From contig CM050453.2 in the NCBI GenBank assembly GCA_027563935.2, positions 11,116,001-11,180,000 of the forward strand: a DNA stretch of 64,000 nucleotides. Direction: 5' to 3'. How positions within the stretch are numbered: the first letter of the stretch is position 1; each line of letters begins with the position of its first letter. Below, piece by piece: positions 36,743 through 51,700 of the stretch. The translations under genes were made by a program, and so were the position numbers. The stretch is from Costus lasius (taxonomy: Eukaryota; Streptophyta; Magnoliopsida; Zingiberales; Costaceae). The notes under the pieces are model-generated. The model worked only from the letters and a program-made list of their open reading frames with translations. It ran no database searches and was not told where the DNA came from.

Positions 36743-39700
36743 CGGTAGTGCCAAACCCGACCCCGAACATGACCCCGACCCGACCGGGTTCCAGAAAAAC
36801 TAATCTCAAACCCGACCCCGCCATGGATCGGGAACCCGCGGGGAAAACCCGACCCCGTTAGGGAATTGGGTACCCGCAAAAAACCCAACCCCGTGGGGAA
36901 AAAAACTCGACAAATCAAATATTACAATTTACATAGCAAATTAGCAATATATTAATCAATTCAATCTAATATAAACAATGAACATTCAACAAAATAAATA
37001 ATATCCTATATTAAGTTACCCAACATTCAACAAAATAAATATGTTCCCAATATATTTATTAGGGATAAGTTCGTAAATTTATTAGTCAGGGCGGGTAGTA
37101 GAAATCTCATACCCGACCCTGACCCGACCTATACAAGTCGGGTTTTCCCCGAACCCGACCCGACCCCGAGTCAACTCGGGTTTTCCCCGTTGACTTCAGG
37201 TCGGGTTGGGTCAGGTCGAGTTGGGGATGGGTTATATTGTCATCACTTGATATATACATATAAACAGAAATATATCTGCATTAAGTTAATCCTATTTTCT
37301 ATATGACCAGTTAATAGATGTAAACTATATCAGAATTCTTATCTTTTTTATTATGAAACTTCAGGTTATATCAACACTACTATCTTGCATGGTTTGAGGA
37401 ACCGGTCTGGTACTGGCCGGTTCCTCCGGTTGGTACCGGTCCGGCGAGGAACCGGCACCGGATCATGTGTCGGAGCAGCAAACGGCGGCGAGGCAACAGC
37501 TGCAGCGAGCGGAACAAAACTAACGCTAGCACCCGCCAGATGCAGCGGTTCACGGGTACCGTACCGGACCGAGTCACCGGACCGAATCTTCAATCCTTGC
37601 TATCTTGGTGGCACTAATTTCAAGATTAAAATAATATCATCCGAGGTTTTAAATATCGGTTAGTTACAGCTCTGTACGGGGTTGCGGATCAGTTTTAAAT
37701 TCCTTAATATCATCTATGACCATAGAATACCTGAAAAGCTCTAACTTGCTTCAGGAGGGCTTCAGAACACATAAGAAGATTGCCTTTGAGTCTGTGCCAC
37801 CGAGCATATAGACCCCATATATCATGTGGACCACCATTTCGGACAACCTGCAATTGGAAGAAGAAAATAAATTAAGCTAATTTTGGAGTGATTATACAAT
37901 TGTAAAAGAGCATTAAGATCACGAGATGAAAATACAAGATAGAGAATGCAAACTAAAATTTGTTAAGAATTATGATAATGATAAAAGAAACAGAAGATAA
38001 GAACAATTAAATACGGGTGAAAGCAAACAAGATGTTACTGAGACCTGCTGCAAAATGTTGCCAAGCATATCCAACAAGAACTCAATTTCATGTGGTTCTG
38101 CATCGATTGCCCCTGAATTGGAAGGCTCATCTAAAGATTTTTCAGGATTCAATTCTTCATCATTATCATTGTTATCCTGAACATCACTTGAAGGGAGGTT
38201 GCAGTTAGAACTCCTTTCTAAATCTTCCAACTTTGTCAATGCCCTGTCCAGCAGTTCGATATCCACTCGTTTATATGATGACAAATCCAATACCATTTTG
38301 GTAGCTTCCAGTGCCTGCAAAATGAAAGAAAAGAGTTATTAGCACCATGCTAAAGATTGTAAGCTTTCCTGTCCAGTTGAAAACTCAGGTTATTGGGATC
38401 AAAGACATCAAGAAAACTTGCTAATTATCTGAATGCAATGCAATTGAAGCATGTTAGATCATGTGTACAAAATAACGCAAAAGCGTAGCACATAAAAGCT
38501 AACTGCTTTGGACAGACAATTGAGCCATCCCACAAGAAAGTTCCACCAATTTCTCAGTGGGGATGGTATTTGTCATGAAAATTGATATTGTTCCAGAATT
38601 CATGCTTGTCTAACCTATTATTTCTTACGGAGTTACAGCTGAATTACTTCTTTGGCAAACTCTTTGTTACTTTTGAACCACATCAGAAATATAAGTACGC
38701 TCAGTTTGTTTTCAGCTTAGTTTTATAGTATGAGTTTTTCTTCTTTCACTACCATGCTTATAGCTTATGTTACGGGATGCAAATATAAAGGGAAGGGAAA
38801 AAAGGCGGGAAAGGATTTGAGACACGAAGGGATTGTGGGCCACGTGAACGCAGCTCCGAGGGGAGAGAGAGGAGGTGGCGGTGGTCGTGGCGAGCAAGTC
38901 AGTGGTGGCGGCAAGCGGTGGAGGCAGTGAGTGGGCAAGTAGGAGAGGCAGCAAGCGGGCAGCGATGCTAGCGTGGGGGGGGGGGGGGGGGGGATGCAAC
39001 AAGCGAGCGAGTCAGTGCGGTAGAGGCAGTGAGTGGGCAAGTAGGAGAGGCAGCAAGCGGGCAGCGATGCTAGCGCGGCGGGGGGGGGGGGGGGGGGACA
39101 AGCGGGAGAAGCAACGGCGGCGACAGGCGTTGGCAACGAGCCGCATCGAAGGAAGAACAATAATGTAGCGAGCAATCCATCAGATTTAGACAGATTCGGA
39201 AGCAAACAAGGGAAAGAAACAGAATCCATCCTTTACTTCCTCCTCCAAGTAAACAAGGTGTTAGAGAATTGCATATTAATCCCACATGGAATATTATTCT
39301 CTTAATCTTCATATATATATATATACTCTCTTGCATGATATTTAATTCTAGAACATTTTTTATCTAGATTGATATAAGAGACTAAACCCTACCCCATGTT
39401 GCAAAGACCATGCTGCTGCAGGGCCCTGTTGCCACCGCAACCTACGATTGTTGGCTGCCATAGTGTTTCAAAACTTCTTTCTAGCTACCAATAAACAGGT
39501 CAGGGTATGTGAAGATCTTGTCCTAGTTCTTTTATTATGTGGTTTCTTTACTTCACCGAGGATGAACCTCTCTAGCCCTACCTCTCACGTTGAGGACCTT
39601 AATTAAATTTAATGGTACTAACTATATTTATCAAGGGGACGCCGATTGTTCCTTAGATCTCAAGGGAATCAAGGCAGAGAATTTAGCGAGCCACTTAAAA

Positions 39701-42700
39701 TGACTAGTTCCAACTCAGGAAGCCTCTAAGCTAATAGTCAAGTAATACTCAATCGAGTCCTTCACAAGGTCGAAGGGAAGAAATTATGCCAAAACCTCAT
39801 GCACAACAAAGGCTTCTTATGTAAACTTGATGTAGGGGGATCACTAATCTCATATAACTTTGGCATCAGCTAGAAAAGCAAAGGAGTTTTCTGGCAGAGG
39901 AGTTGATGTCATAACACCATGCTCAACAAAAAACAATACAAATTAATTTTAGTTAGTGAGCCCCCCACTAACTCTTTTGTAGAGATATAAGTTGAGTTCA
40001 GTTTTGTTGATGATAGTAGACACTAGACACCCAACTATGTAGTCAGAGTGCGATGGGCAACGGGTAGGTTCAGTTTGCTAATGTGCTTGTGATCAAATAA
40101 CTCCTTCAAGTTGGAGTCAAGGCATCATTGAGGATATCAACAACTTGAGTTGGGGAGGATTTTTACATGTCAAAAGATGCATGTCTGGCACGCCCTAAAA
40201 AGGACCCAAAATTTTTTTTACAAATGAGGGGCCAAAGCTCATAACACAGGATTTAGAATAGAAAGATGCCATGCTGGGAGGAACAAAATCAACACACTGC
40301 AACAAAATGGAGCCTCAGCCAGAAGGGTGTGACTGGCCAACAAGTTGTCTCCCGTCTCACAGCCTAAAAACACCAAGAAAACACCACTCAAACGATGGTA
40401 TACACTCACAAAACAAGGCACTGCACAGAGGGGCCGGGGAACGAAAAAACCACATGCCAAGAGTGCAAATATTGTACATAAGTTGAACTTGGTGACAAGG
40501 ATGGGTCGTGTCCCAGACTAGCCAAGAGGCACAATTTTTTATATAGGCATGGATGTTGTGGGCTTCAAAGTAGAATGAGTAAAATGAGTGTGCTCATGGG
40601 GATGTAAGAGTAGTTTTTACCAAGGTTCAAGGAACCGGTCCGAATCAACTGGTTTTGCCAATTCGTATCGGTCCAACAGTGGCCACACAGACCAAGCAAC
40701 AAAGCTGGTGAGATGCAGCAAAAGAGGAAGAGGAAGGAGAAGGAGAAGGAGAAGGAGAAGAGGAGAGAAAGGAGAGGAAGAAAAGGAGAAAAAGAAAGAG
40801 GAGAGAAAGATCACTAGTGGATGTGGCGGAAGTTTTTCTTCCCCTTATTCTTCTTTTTTCTCTTCTTCTTCTTTCTTCTTCAGCTGCTCCGCTTGGTTCC
40901 ACTGGTATGGACTAGTTTGAGTGTGGACCGACACCGGTTCGGGACTCGATCTTCAAACCTTGGTTTTTACCCCTAGTATATTACCCAACTGACGATGATC
41001 AATAGCTCCAACCTTTTCGGGCCATGGTGTCTAGATCAGTCCATCATGTTGGATGTAAGCCTTTTCTTGCATTATATTATCTTTATACTCTGTACCAAGC
41101 TTTCCAGTATGAGGTGTTAAGTCCAGCTTATTTAACAGCTTATAGAGTTGCAACCAGCTGATTTTAAGACGCAGGAGTGTTTGGTTTTACAACTTCTCGA
41201 TCCCAACCAGAGAAGTTAGTAAAACCTCTCGATCCCAACCAGAGAAGTTTTGTAGCTAGGAAGTAGGGATAGACCTACTTATCCCGACCCCTTCCTGTTC
41301 TCTTCTCTCTTCCACTACTAAATTTATTTTTAGATTTTAAAATAATTATTTTAATTATAATTTATTTATATTTATTTTAAATAAATTTAGTAGTGTAACC
41401 CCTATAATATTTTAATATATTTTTTAATTATTATTAAAAAATTAATAGTATAACTCATAATATTTTTAATAAATATTTTAATTATAGTACCTAAAAAATT
41501 AGTCATATAATTTTTATCTTAATAAATTTTTAAATAAAAAAATTATTTATTATAAATAGAATAATCTAACTAAAAGCTATGTATCCAAACACCCTTTAAA
41601 CTTCTTTAGCCAGCATTTTTTCAACCAATACTTCTTCAGCCAGCAAAAACTAGAAAGGGAAGCTAAGCCAAACACAGCCACTCAGCCAGTTTAGAGCTGC
41701 TTCTACTTCTAGCTTTTGCTGGCTAGAGAATTAATGATTGAAAGATAGCTGATAAAATTATAAAAATTATAAGTTGTTTGAAAAACTATTTGTGCTGGTC
41801 AGCAGAATCTACTTTAATTTCATCTATTTGGATGCCATAGAGGGAAAGCACATACGTATTTTTTAGTTCTTCAAAACAAGTGAGTTCCTTAAACAAAAAG
41901 GTACAAATTCTTTTTCCAGATTCTCACTTAACTTAGATCCTTGGTTGAGAATGAATTTTGTTTTCATTGCATTGCTTGATTAACATTCTTCAATGCTGCA
42001 AGTCTTCACCTTCATCACTAAAGTTGATCTCATTGCCTCACACGCATGTTTGAAAGGGGATTACTAGCAATATTAGTTATCTTTGTATCTTTTACTGTTT
42101 GCCTAACATTATTTCATCACATATGAAAGGTAGGGCTGGCAAAATTACACTGGGTTTGGGTACCCGTTTATCTAAATGGAACGGGTTCGAGTTTTAATTA
42201 GGTTTGAGTCGGGTTCGGATTTAGTGATGCGGGTAGCCAGTATCCGGTATCCGATACCCGATTTTAATAATAAATAAAAATATATATTTTTTATTAAAAT
42301 ATAAATTAACTATTATATAAATATTTGTTATTAGTAAAAATTAAAAATAATAATAAATAGTTATTATATAAATATATATTATTTTAATTTTTAAATTATA
42401 TTTTATTTTATTTTATCGGGTACCCGATTAAATACCCGACTCGGGTTCGGGTTTCACAATAGGATATTTAACCCGAGATCGGGTCGGGTTCGGGTTTGGA
42501 AATCAGTTCGGGTTTTGGGTGGCAATGCGGATACCCGACCCGTTGCCACCCCTAATGAAAGGTGTCATCCTCTTTCTTTTGTTAATTTAATTCGTCTTAC
42601 ATGTCAGGATTGTGGAACTTGTGTAACTAGAGTCTCAAGGCTAATTTCTCACGACAAAAAGATGACCACAAAGAATGGAAGTATAATCCAAGGATTATCG

Positions 42701-45700
42701 ACGGGGGCGTCGCCGTAACCTTGGCGGAGTGCCAAGGCCTTCAGCCCACTGGAGCCTAGGATCACGATGAAGGCTAGGGCGGCAAAAGTAGGAAGCGGGG
42801 ATCACGATGAAAGCTAGGGCAGAAAAAGTAGGAAGCGGAGATCACGATGAAAGCTAGGGCGGCAAAAGTAGGAAGCGGAGGCAGCGTGGGTGCAGCGGAG
42901 GAAGGAGAGGGAGGGGCGCCAATGAGAGAATAGCAGCAGAGGAGATTAGCAAACACCTCCTCGTATTCAGTGGTGGAATTTGGCTAGGCAGGGTTTTGCG
43001 AAGCAATTGGCAATTGGAGGAGAAAGCAAGATTCGAGGATTGGCAGAGACGATGGACAGGTAGCAAAAGAGCAGCGAACGGATAGTCCTCTCAACCAGCG
43101 AACGCAATGAATTAGCTGATTCCTACGAAGCTGGGTATTCGCTGCTTCTTTGGGGCAGCTATTTTTTGGCTGGTGCGCCCAGTGAATAAGCCCCAAACTG
43201 CTGATTTTTGGCTGCACCGGGCAGCAGCCTCAAACCAGCCCACAGTTTCTATTAACCATCAGATGCTTGATGCTTCAAACACAGGAACGAGAACATAAAA
43301 TTACTTGACCTCCATATGCGATAAACATACAAACTAAGTATACATACAGATAAATATTAGTAGAAGATAGATAGCATGCTTAAAATAATATAAGTAACCT
43401 GGCGAATGTTCCCTATGTCAAGAGCAACGTGGCTGAAGTTCTCCCATAGTTGCCAACTATTTCTCCTGTTAAAAGTTTCAAATTATTTGGTTGAATTGAT
43501 ACATCATGAAGACAATTAGTATCAGCAAAAGTATAGCACCTGAATTTTAAGGCTTCTTTGAACGCAATAAATGCAGCTTTATTTTTCTTCTTGATCATAT
43601 GCCTACAAAATTCAATCGAGTATAAAAATTTTTATGCTAGAGGCAAAAAAAGTCTTATATCTTCTCAATTTCAGTAATATTTAAATTTCAAACTAATTGG
43701 CAAGTTAAAGCTTGCACAGAATAAGAAAAATATGCATCCATGGCACACCATAAAATGAAACTAATAAATTATAAATAAATAAATTGGGTTTTTTTACACG
43801 GGTAGGTTAAGTAAAGGTGGGATTCGATCTCAAAACCTTATTATCAATAACTATAGTCCTTACCTTGAACTCACACCTTCGGGCAAACTTTCTAATAGCT
43901 TAAAGTTTTTAGGATAAGTTATAGCCCATTGGCATATCATTATGTTATCATAGTTAGATGTCAAGATTTGAGTCCTTCAATCTGGTTTTCCAAAACATTG
44001 TGCCCGCAATTCAAAACTAGTAGCTTGACATGAAGGAGAATTAAATTATAATTACATAAATAAATTCTCCTAAAAGTTTAAGCTTGCCGGATAATAGCTC
44101 AATTATTCTCAACAAAAACTAATACCTTGCTAGTATCAGAACCTTCATAAACTAGAAGAAGAGGCAATGAGACAAAAAGTGTTTTTTATGCAGACATCAT
44201 GATTAGAAGTTGAGAAGATGCTAGAAAGAACCCACAGACTATAAAAGAAAGTCATGAAATCATACAAACAAGCAATATTGTTCCAAGCTTCTCCATTATC
44301 GGGATCTATCTGAACAGCATGTGTAAAGGCATCAAGTGCTTTATCAACATCACGGGCCTGCATGAACATACAAATCAAGAGTTTATGCTTGTTTCAATAA
44401 ATGATAAAGAAGCAAGGGTTATCGTATTGATCTTTACATGGGCATATAGAACTCGCAAGATGACAAACTGAATTTTCTAAAATGATGACAGCACTGCTAA
44501 TAATTATTGATCTTTTTCCTTGAAACGAACTGAACATGGTTAAATGGATAACAGAGAGTTCAAATTATTATTTCCAATGAAAATGCTAATATTCAATGTT
44601 ATTCTAAAACCTCCAACATTTCTAGGCGAGGCATCTGGCACATGTATTTGAAGAAAAATATATACAATCAATAACCTTTAGTGCAGCAGCTCCAAGTGCA
44701 AACCAGCCATCAGGATACAGAGAATTTTGTGCCAACGCTGACTCCCTGCAGCAAATTTAAAAAGACAAACCAATTCAACTGAGAGCAACTCAGGAAATCA
44801 AGAATGCAAATTGATAGGAGTCTTTTGCAACTAGAATAATAAATTCAGGCGACCTTAGCCACATACCACAGAGTTTTTGATCTCTCATAGTCACCCCTGT
44901 TGTATGCATTTCGAGCCAATGATCGCTGTTACAGAAGAATAATTTGCTCAGAGTATAATCAATTGAAACATATATGCGAGGCTAATCCACAGACAATATA
45001 GTCACCTTTGCCCGAGCAGATTTATTCTTTGAAACTTCCAATGCCTTTTCATAATAAGCATCAGTGTTTGTCACATCACCAAGTGAACACCTACAGAAAA
45101 TATAAACAGCATTTTTAATATTCAAACCCAAGAATATATCAAAGAATCAAGCAGAAAAATAATCAAATACGTAATATACCACCAACCATTACTAGGAAAC
45201 AACAAAGAATATTGTTTCTCACATACGCCAAAACAAAAAACTTGATGCATAACTAACTTGTAATGTTGACACAAAGCTAAGTTAGAGCTTGCCACACAGC
45301 GCATGTAGCAAGCTACATGATGCATGAATGAATACTAGGGAAAAAAATCTAATGGGATGAATCAGGACAGCCCTTCAACAATATTATGGAATGAGTTAAT
45401 TATCTCATGTCAGAGGTCTAAAGCTCGAGCCGGAAGGGTGCGGCCAGCTGCCCTCAACCCGACATCTCTAGAGCATACTACTCAGAGGCGTCATTGCCCA
45501 AGCCAATCGTGAGGATCTTTTAAGACAAAACTTGGTTGGGTAGGCTGAAGGCCCAAGCCGAATATGTTAATTGCGCCAACAATAAATTTTATCACACACT
45601 AGACAAGTTGCACAATATTAAATAAGGGACAAATGACAACCTATTTGAGTTCGTACATGTAGGTGACGCCTCCCTTCAGGTATACATATAAATACCCCCC

Positions 45701-48700
45701 ACCTTGATGTGGGGCAGGTTTAGACCATCACTCATTCTCTAAGTTGCTACATGCAATTTGAATTTCTACTGAAGATCATCTGAGATAAGTTGCTTGAGAA
45801 AAATTCCTACGTTCCTCTTTTTGCAAGAAATCAAATCAGTGGCCCCCGCTCTGTCCGTCCCTTGAACCAAGTCAACTTCAGACTGGGTTCAGATGAGTAC
45901 ATAATTTGACATCAACAAAACCAAATGCTGCAGTATGGGAGGTGGCATAATTCATCGCATGTACCATATCATACGGAAAGATGAGTACAGAATTTGATAT
46001 CAACAAAACCAAATGCAGCAGTATGGGAGGTGGCATTGTACCATCATATCATACTGAATGTCACACAGTAATTATATAGGAAAATACAGTAAATTGCCAT
46101 GAAAGGAGAAATTCATGTGCAAAACTTGTTCCATATTATATATATGAAAATACAATAAGTTGCCATGAAAGGAATAAGGATTGGAAAACCGGTTTGGCGA
46201 CTCGCCGGACCAGGTACCGGTGAACCGGGCAGAAGACCGGACAGTGCTGAAGCTTCTACCGCCGGCGGAAGCCCGCCGCAATGGAAGCTTCAAAGCTTCC
46301 GGCCCACCCAGCGGGCTGCTGCCCTCCACCGCCCATGAGCCGTGCTCCATCAGTTGTTCCAGGACCGGACGACTACCGGACTGCTATCGGACGGCTACGT
46401 TAGTCCAATACGGTACGGTTTTATAAACCTTTTCATGTGCAATACTTGTTCCATATTCCCTTTTGATACAGTCAATGGGAAAATGCTCTTATACATCTTA
46501 CATGTCAATAATCGGAGTAGGAAATCAAATATGAGTAGTCCTTATCGAAGACACAAAAGCACTTAGGTCTAGTGTATAACAAACGAAATGATCATATTGA
46601 TGTTAACAAGGCTCATGAATCCCCGCATGCCAAGGAAAAGATTTTGATAATTGATAGAATGCATAGTCAACGGCACATTTATTTACAATTAGTTATCAAA
46701 AGCACAGCCTGTTAAACAAAAATAAGATCAAGGAAAACATCTTTAATCCATTACGTATCCATACTCATAGTATAATTTGTAAACAAAGGATTATGTAAAG
46801 TTCAGTTTATTGCATCAGATATACACCGGGCAACTAATTTCAATAATATGATAGAATCTGTCAGCCGATGGCATGCTATTAGCTAATAGAACACGTTGAC
46901 AACTTACCATAATCTGGCATCATTAGGCGTAACATCTAGACGTGCCTTGATGAGATCAACAGCTGCTGTCTTTTTCCCTAATAATCTGTCAAAATTGGAA
47001 AATAACAACTGTGATTAGACAAGTTTCAACAAGCACAAAACCATTAACACAAATGGGAACAGTTACTTACTGATAGCAATAAATTAGATTATCCCATAAT
47101 TCAAGATTCTCAAATATTTGTAGAGCCTCTCCAATTAAACCACAGCTCACCAGCAGCTCACCATATTCTCTGAATGTTCTCAATTGGCATTGAGCATGTC
47201 ACTTTCACAGTTAGTCATATTTCCCAAACTTCTTATGCCTGGAGAAATAAACAACAAAAAGAAATATTGTAGTCTAAATAGATCAATAGATAGCACATAC
47301 TTCCTCAATGCTGGAACTGTAGGCACATAGACTGCAAAAGACAACTGAACCCTTTGGGCAGGCACAGGAGTGGCATCATAAATAATTTTAACCTAATGAT
47401 TGAGAAAGGCAGCCAACATTAGCTTGATAAGAATAGAAATCATGGATATAGATGTAAATAGGATAAATGAAAATATTATTTGCCATTAATGCTACTATAC
47501 ACTGGCACGATTAATTCTTAATTTGAAAATTTCAATCCTAGACCAACTACTTGTACCACTTGCTTCATCCTCCGCAATGAGCATAGGGGATTGGGTGTGA
47601 GCCACAGTTACTGTCATAAATCACTACTTATTATGCCGTAACAACGCCACAGCTAGTTTTCCTATTTTCAATTTTCTAATTCTGTTAGAACTTAGCACTT
47701 CTAATTTACCTTCTCTTTTACATTTCTGTGTCATCTCATTCTTACTGAATCATATTCTTTCAATTTCTGGTGTCCGTCTTTTCTTCATTTGGAGACATGG
47801 ATACCCTCAATTTTTAATGGATTTTTTTATGACAAGGTTTCAAAAACTAATCTGTGTTGCCAGTGGTATGTATCAGTCCAAACTAATGCCAATACAAGGT
47901 TGATACTATGTATATATAACTATATATAACATATATTTTAGAGCTACCAATTAGTAACGCTGGTACAAACTCTGTACGAATTGTTGGTTTGGTAAACAAT
48001 TATATCAATATGGAGTAGTATTTACAACCATGTTCCAAAAAAATCCAATATGATGGGCTTACCAATACTAGATGATCACAATATCAGCAATATAAATTGT
48101 CTTGAGGAAAAATTAAAATGAGATGAATTAGTTAAATGGAACAATTTTACTGTCATTGACAAAGAACTAATATTTCCATATGCTATGGTGAATTCAACAT
48201 TTTTATTGTGATAGCCTAAAAGTTTTTATTTACATATGTTAACGTAAGTCAGGGATCTAATTGTAAAATATAGGGATTTGACTACACTTTAAAACATGGA
48301 GGGAATGGAGTTAAAAAAATATGGGACAATGGTATTTTTTAACTAGAAATTTTAGAAGTGAAAGGTTGGAACATCCTTGATGGAGCCAACGCTTATTTTT
48401 AGTTGCAATGACTTGCTTTGATGTGAATATGATGGCATAATTAATTCTTAGACTTTAAAAATTGATTTTGCCTTATAAAGGTTGGAATAAGATGCCTAGA
48501 ACTGAACATTAAGGCTCTGTTTCCTACAAGAGAGGGAAAGATGAGTAGAAAAGAAAGGAGAACGGAAAAGAAAATCTTGAAGGAAAAAAGGAACATGTGA
48601 TTATCACGTGCAGACGAGAGGTTGTGTTTGAGCTCGGCAGAGAAAGTGGATCTTCACCCAGCTCGAACAGGGATTCGAGATTAGGAGTAGGCAAGCGGTG

Positions 48701-51700
48701 AGTGGCGGCAGGCAGCTGCAGGTAGTGGGAGGATGATGTGCAGGCGAGCAATAGGAACGTGAGCCCGAGGATGATGTGTCGGCAAGTTGGAGCCGGCAAG
48801 GATATTGTTTACGTGAAAATAATGATAAAAATGATTGTATATACACATGCACACATGTATTAAAATGGAGTATAAAACACTTGGAGATATATGTGGTAAT
48901 GAAAAGCACGTATTATATAAATAAATATTATGATAGTGATACATATATAGAGAGATATAATGTGAAATGTATAGTGGTAAATATACATATTAGGGAACCA
49001 ATATAATATAATATAACATAATATATATATATATATATATATATATAATGATATTGATAACAATGAAATTACTATAAAAAGCTTGAAATGCTTGATAATT
49101 GCGTAGTAGTTTTTGTTTCCGTCTATTTGGAGTGATAGAAAACATGAAGGTATGACTTTATGTTGTTCAAAAGCCAAATAAGAACAACATAATTAGGTGC
49201 TTGCCAAACATATACATCAGATATGAGATATCTTGAGCAAAACTAAGGTATCATGTAAAGGAAGAATAAAATTGCTTTTGCTTGTAATATATGGTTTGGG
49301 TCATTAAATCTGAAGTTGCGTCATAAGGAGTTACAAACTTGTGATTAGAAGGGGGACTAAGAAAATCCATCGCAGCAAGAGAAGTAAGAACCATTTATGG
49401 AGAATATTTGCATACCTACCACCCCAAAGAAAAGAGGAAGAGCGAGGCCTAAGGCTCGAAGAAGCCATTGGAAAGATATTGCCAACAGTTGAGATAGGGT
49501 TTTGGTGACCATGTAAGAGGAGAGGGAAGTAGGCTGTATGGAGAGGGGTGGTATCCATTGAAAGGAAGTTGGAGGAGAGCGGAGTGAATGAAAAAGGGTA
49601 AGGGGAAATGCAGAAGAGAGAGGAAGAGTGGTAGGCAACTCAAGTTCGGAGAAAAAGCTAAATTTCACTTTGAATTAATATATAGTGCCTTTTATATAGA
49701 GGTTGGATTGCAATAATAATAACACATTATAGAAACACATCCAATGATATCGACAAACACAGTAAAAAAATCATAGGAAATGATATACACGATGATAAAC
49801 ATGAAATCATAGGAAATTCTTTTATATTTTCCAAGTAATCTTTTTTTTTCTTCCTAGTAAACGGTTAACGTTACTTAAATTGCTCCTTATTTAAGAGCTT
49901 ACTACAGTATGATGATTAAAATACTTGAGAAACTTTAATGGATAGGAAGTAACAAATATCACTTGTTGGAACTTGGAACAAGCACAACAAAAATGGAAGT
50001 CATCAGAGGGAACTATCAAAACATAATAATCCTATCAACAATCACTCGTTTTGAGACCATAAAGAGAACTTATTAAGCAAAAGAATATAATAGAAAAATT
50101 ACAGGTTTCTTCATGAGTACTATGCCTAGCAAATTTCCAATATATAAATCAGTATAAAGTTGGATATTCTCTTACCAACTTTTCCATCATCAGCAAAGCC
50201 CGCTGCTTCGTTCGACTACGAGTTGATTCCCATCTAATGCGTAGAATATCACAGAAGCTAGTAACCTAGAAAGACAATTAGAACAAATGAGTGCACTAAA
50301 TAAATATAAGTTAATAGTATCCATCATAAAGAGATCAAAACTAAACAAATACCATATTTGAAGGTGAAGGTGGTTAGTAGATTGTTATCAACTGACTCAG
50401 GATACAATCAACAGAGGCAATGGGGTCAATTTCATATTTGTTAGTCAATTCCAAATATACTGATTCCTTCATCATATATCACATTATCACCGTCACTAAG
50501 ACATTCCAGCCAAACTTTTTAACCAAGTACAAATATGCAGCCATAGCTTTTGGATTTTGGTCGGTTCACTGATTGCCAACCATTTTCATAATTTGAACTT
50601 TCTACAGATACTAGATGGGAAGGTTCAGTACACACTGTACTGTATACTGGTAAATCCCGGTACAACAGATTATATAAAATTTAAATAAATATTAGAATAT
50701 AACCATTCCATCAATGTTCAAAACATTCTTTTTTGGCCCAGAGATGCTATTGCAGCCTATGCAGAAATGAACAAAACCTCATTGTTCCTCAAAAAGAATA
50801 AAGCAACACATGCCAAGTAGTGGACCAAATCCTCCATGCAACTATAAGTTCCTTGTTATTACTAAATTGGAACTAGATGCAACATTAATTACAATTCAGT
50901 TTACAGTTGTGAGCAAGGTTTGAAATTTCGATTCAAACCAACTAAAATTTTCGGTTTGTAGGTTTACTGTAGTATTGTGACGTTATAGTCAATTTTACTA
51001 TAGCATATTGTCTATTTCACCGTAGCACCGGTCTGAGACACCAATTCGAACCGATTTTTCAAATCTTAGCACTATTCCACCTGCTATCCGAACCAGTCTT
51101 ATGGAAGCTTATAACAGCAAGCACCTGCACAAGACGTGAAGAAACCTGAAATAGTACTATTCCATCCGCACAATTGATCAGATTTGAACATTATTCAAAT
51201 AATTGCATAGAAGATTATTTAGGGCTACTGGTAGAAAAGAAGCTATGATACTTAGGACCGCAAAACTGGTTTGGTCCAGCAACCCCCTAACATGTCATCG
51301 ACTAGGTTTATCACTGCATGTTAACTGGCCATGGGCAGCCTATGGCCCTTTCATGACTCAAGTTGGGTTGGTTAATACTAGCACACGGATCATACTTGTA
51401 TGGCTAAAACCATTGCTAAGCACAACCTCACACATGTAGGCATGACCAAAATGATGATATGCATGGCATGCATGCCAAACATGACTCAGGCATGGAGCTT
51501 AACACAACAAGGACTAATGGATCAGCAACACTAGCATACACATCAAGCACACCCGACACCCCCACGGAAGAGAAAAGGTTTTTTTTTTTCAAAAAAAAGT
51601 GTGTTTTGCTGTTTGAAACTGGTAGGAAGAAAAGAGACTATAGGATCAAAATATAAGATCAACATGTAAGATCGTTGAAACACCTAAAATATATTTTTTA

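Noticed and set aside
38875..39229. Frames of about 97 and 154 codons on opposite strands
   Set aside because: Produced by the duplicated G-run block; poly-Pro/Gly translations only.
39360..40600. Possible retroelement remnant
   Set aside because: No conserved motif could be read in any frame, so left unassigned.
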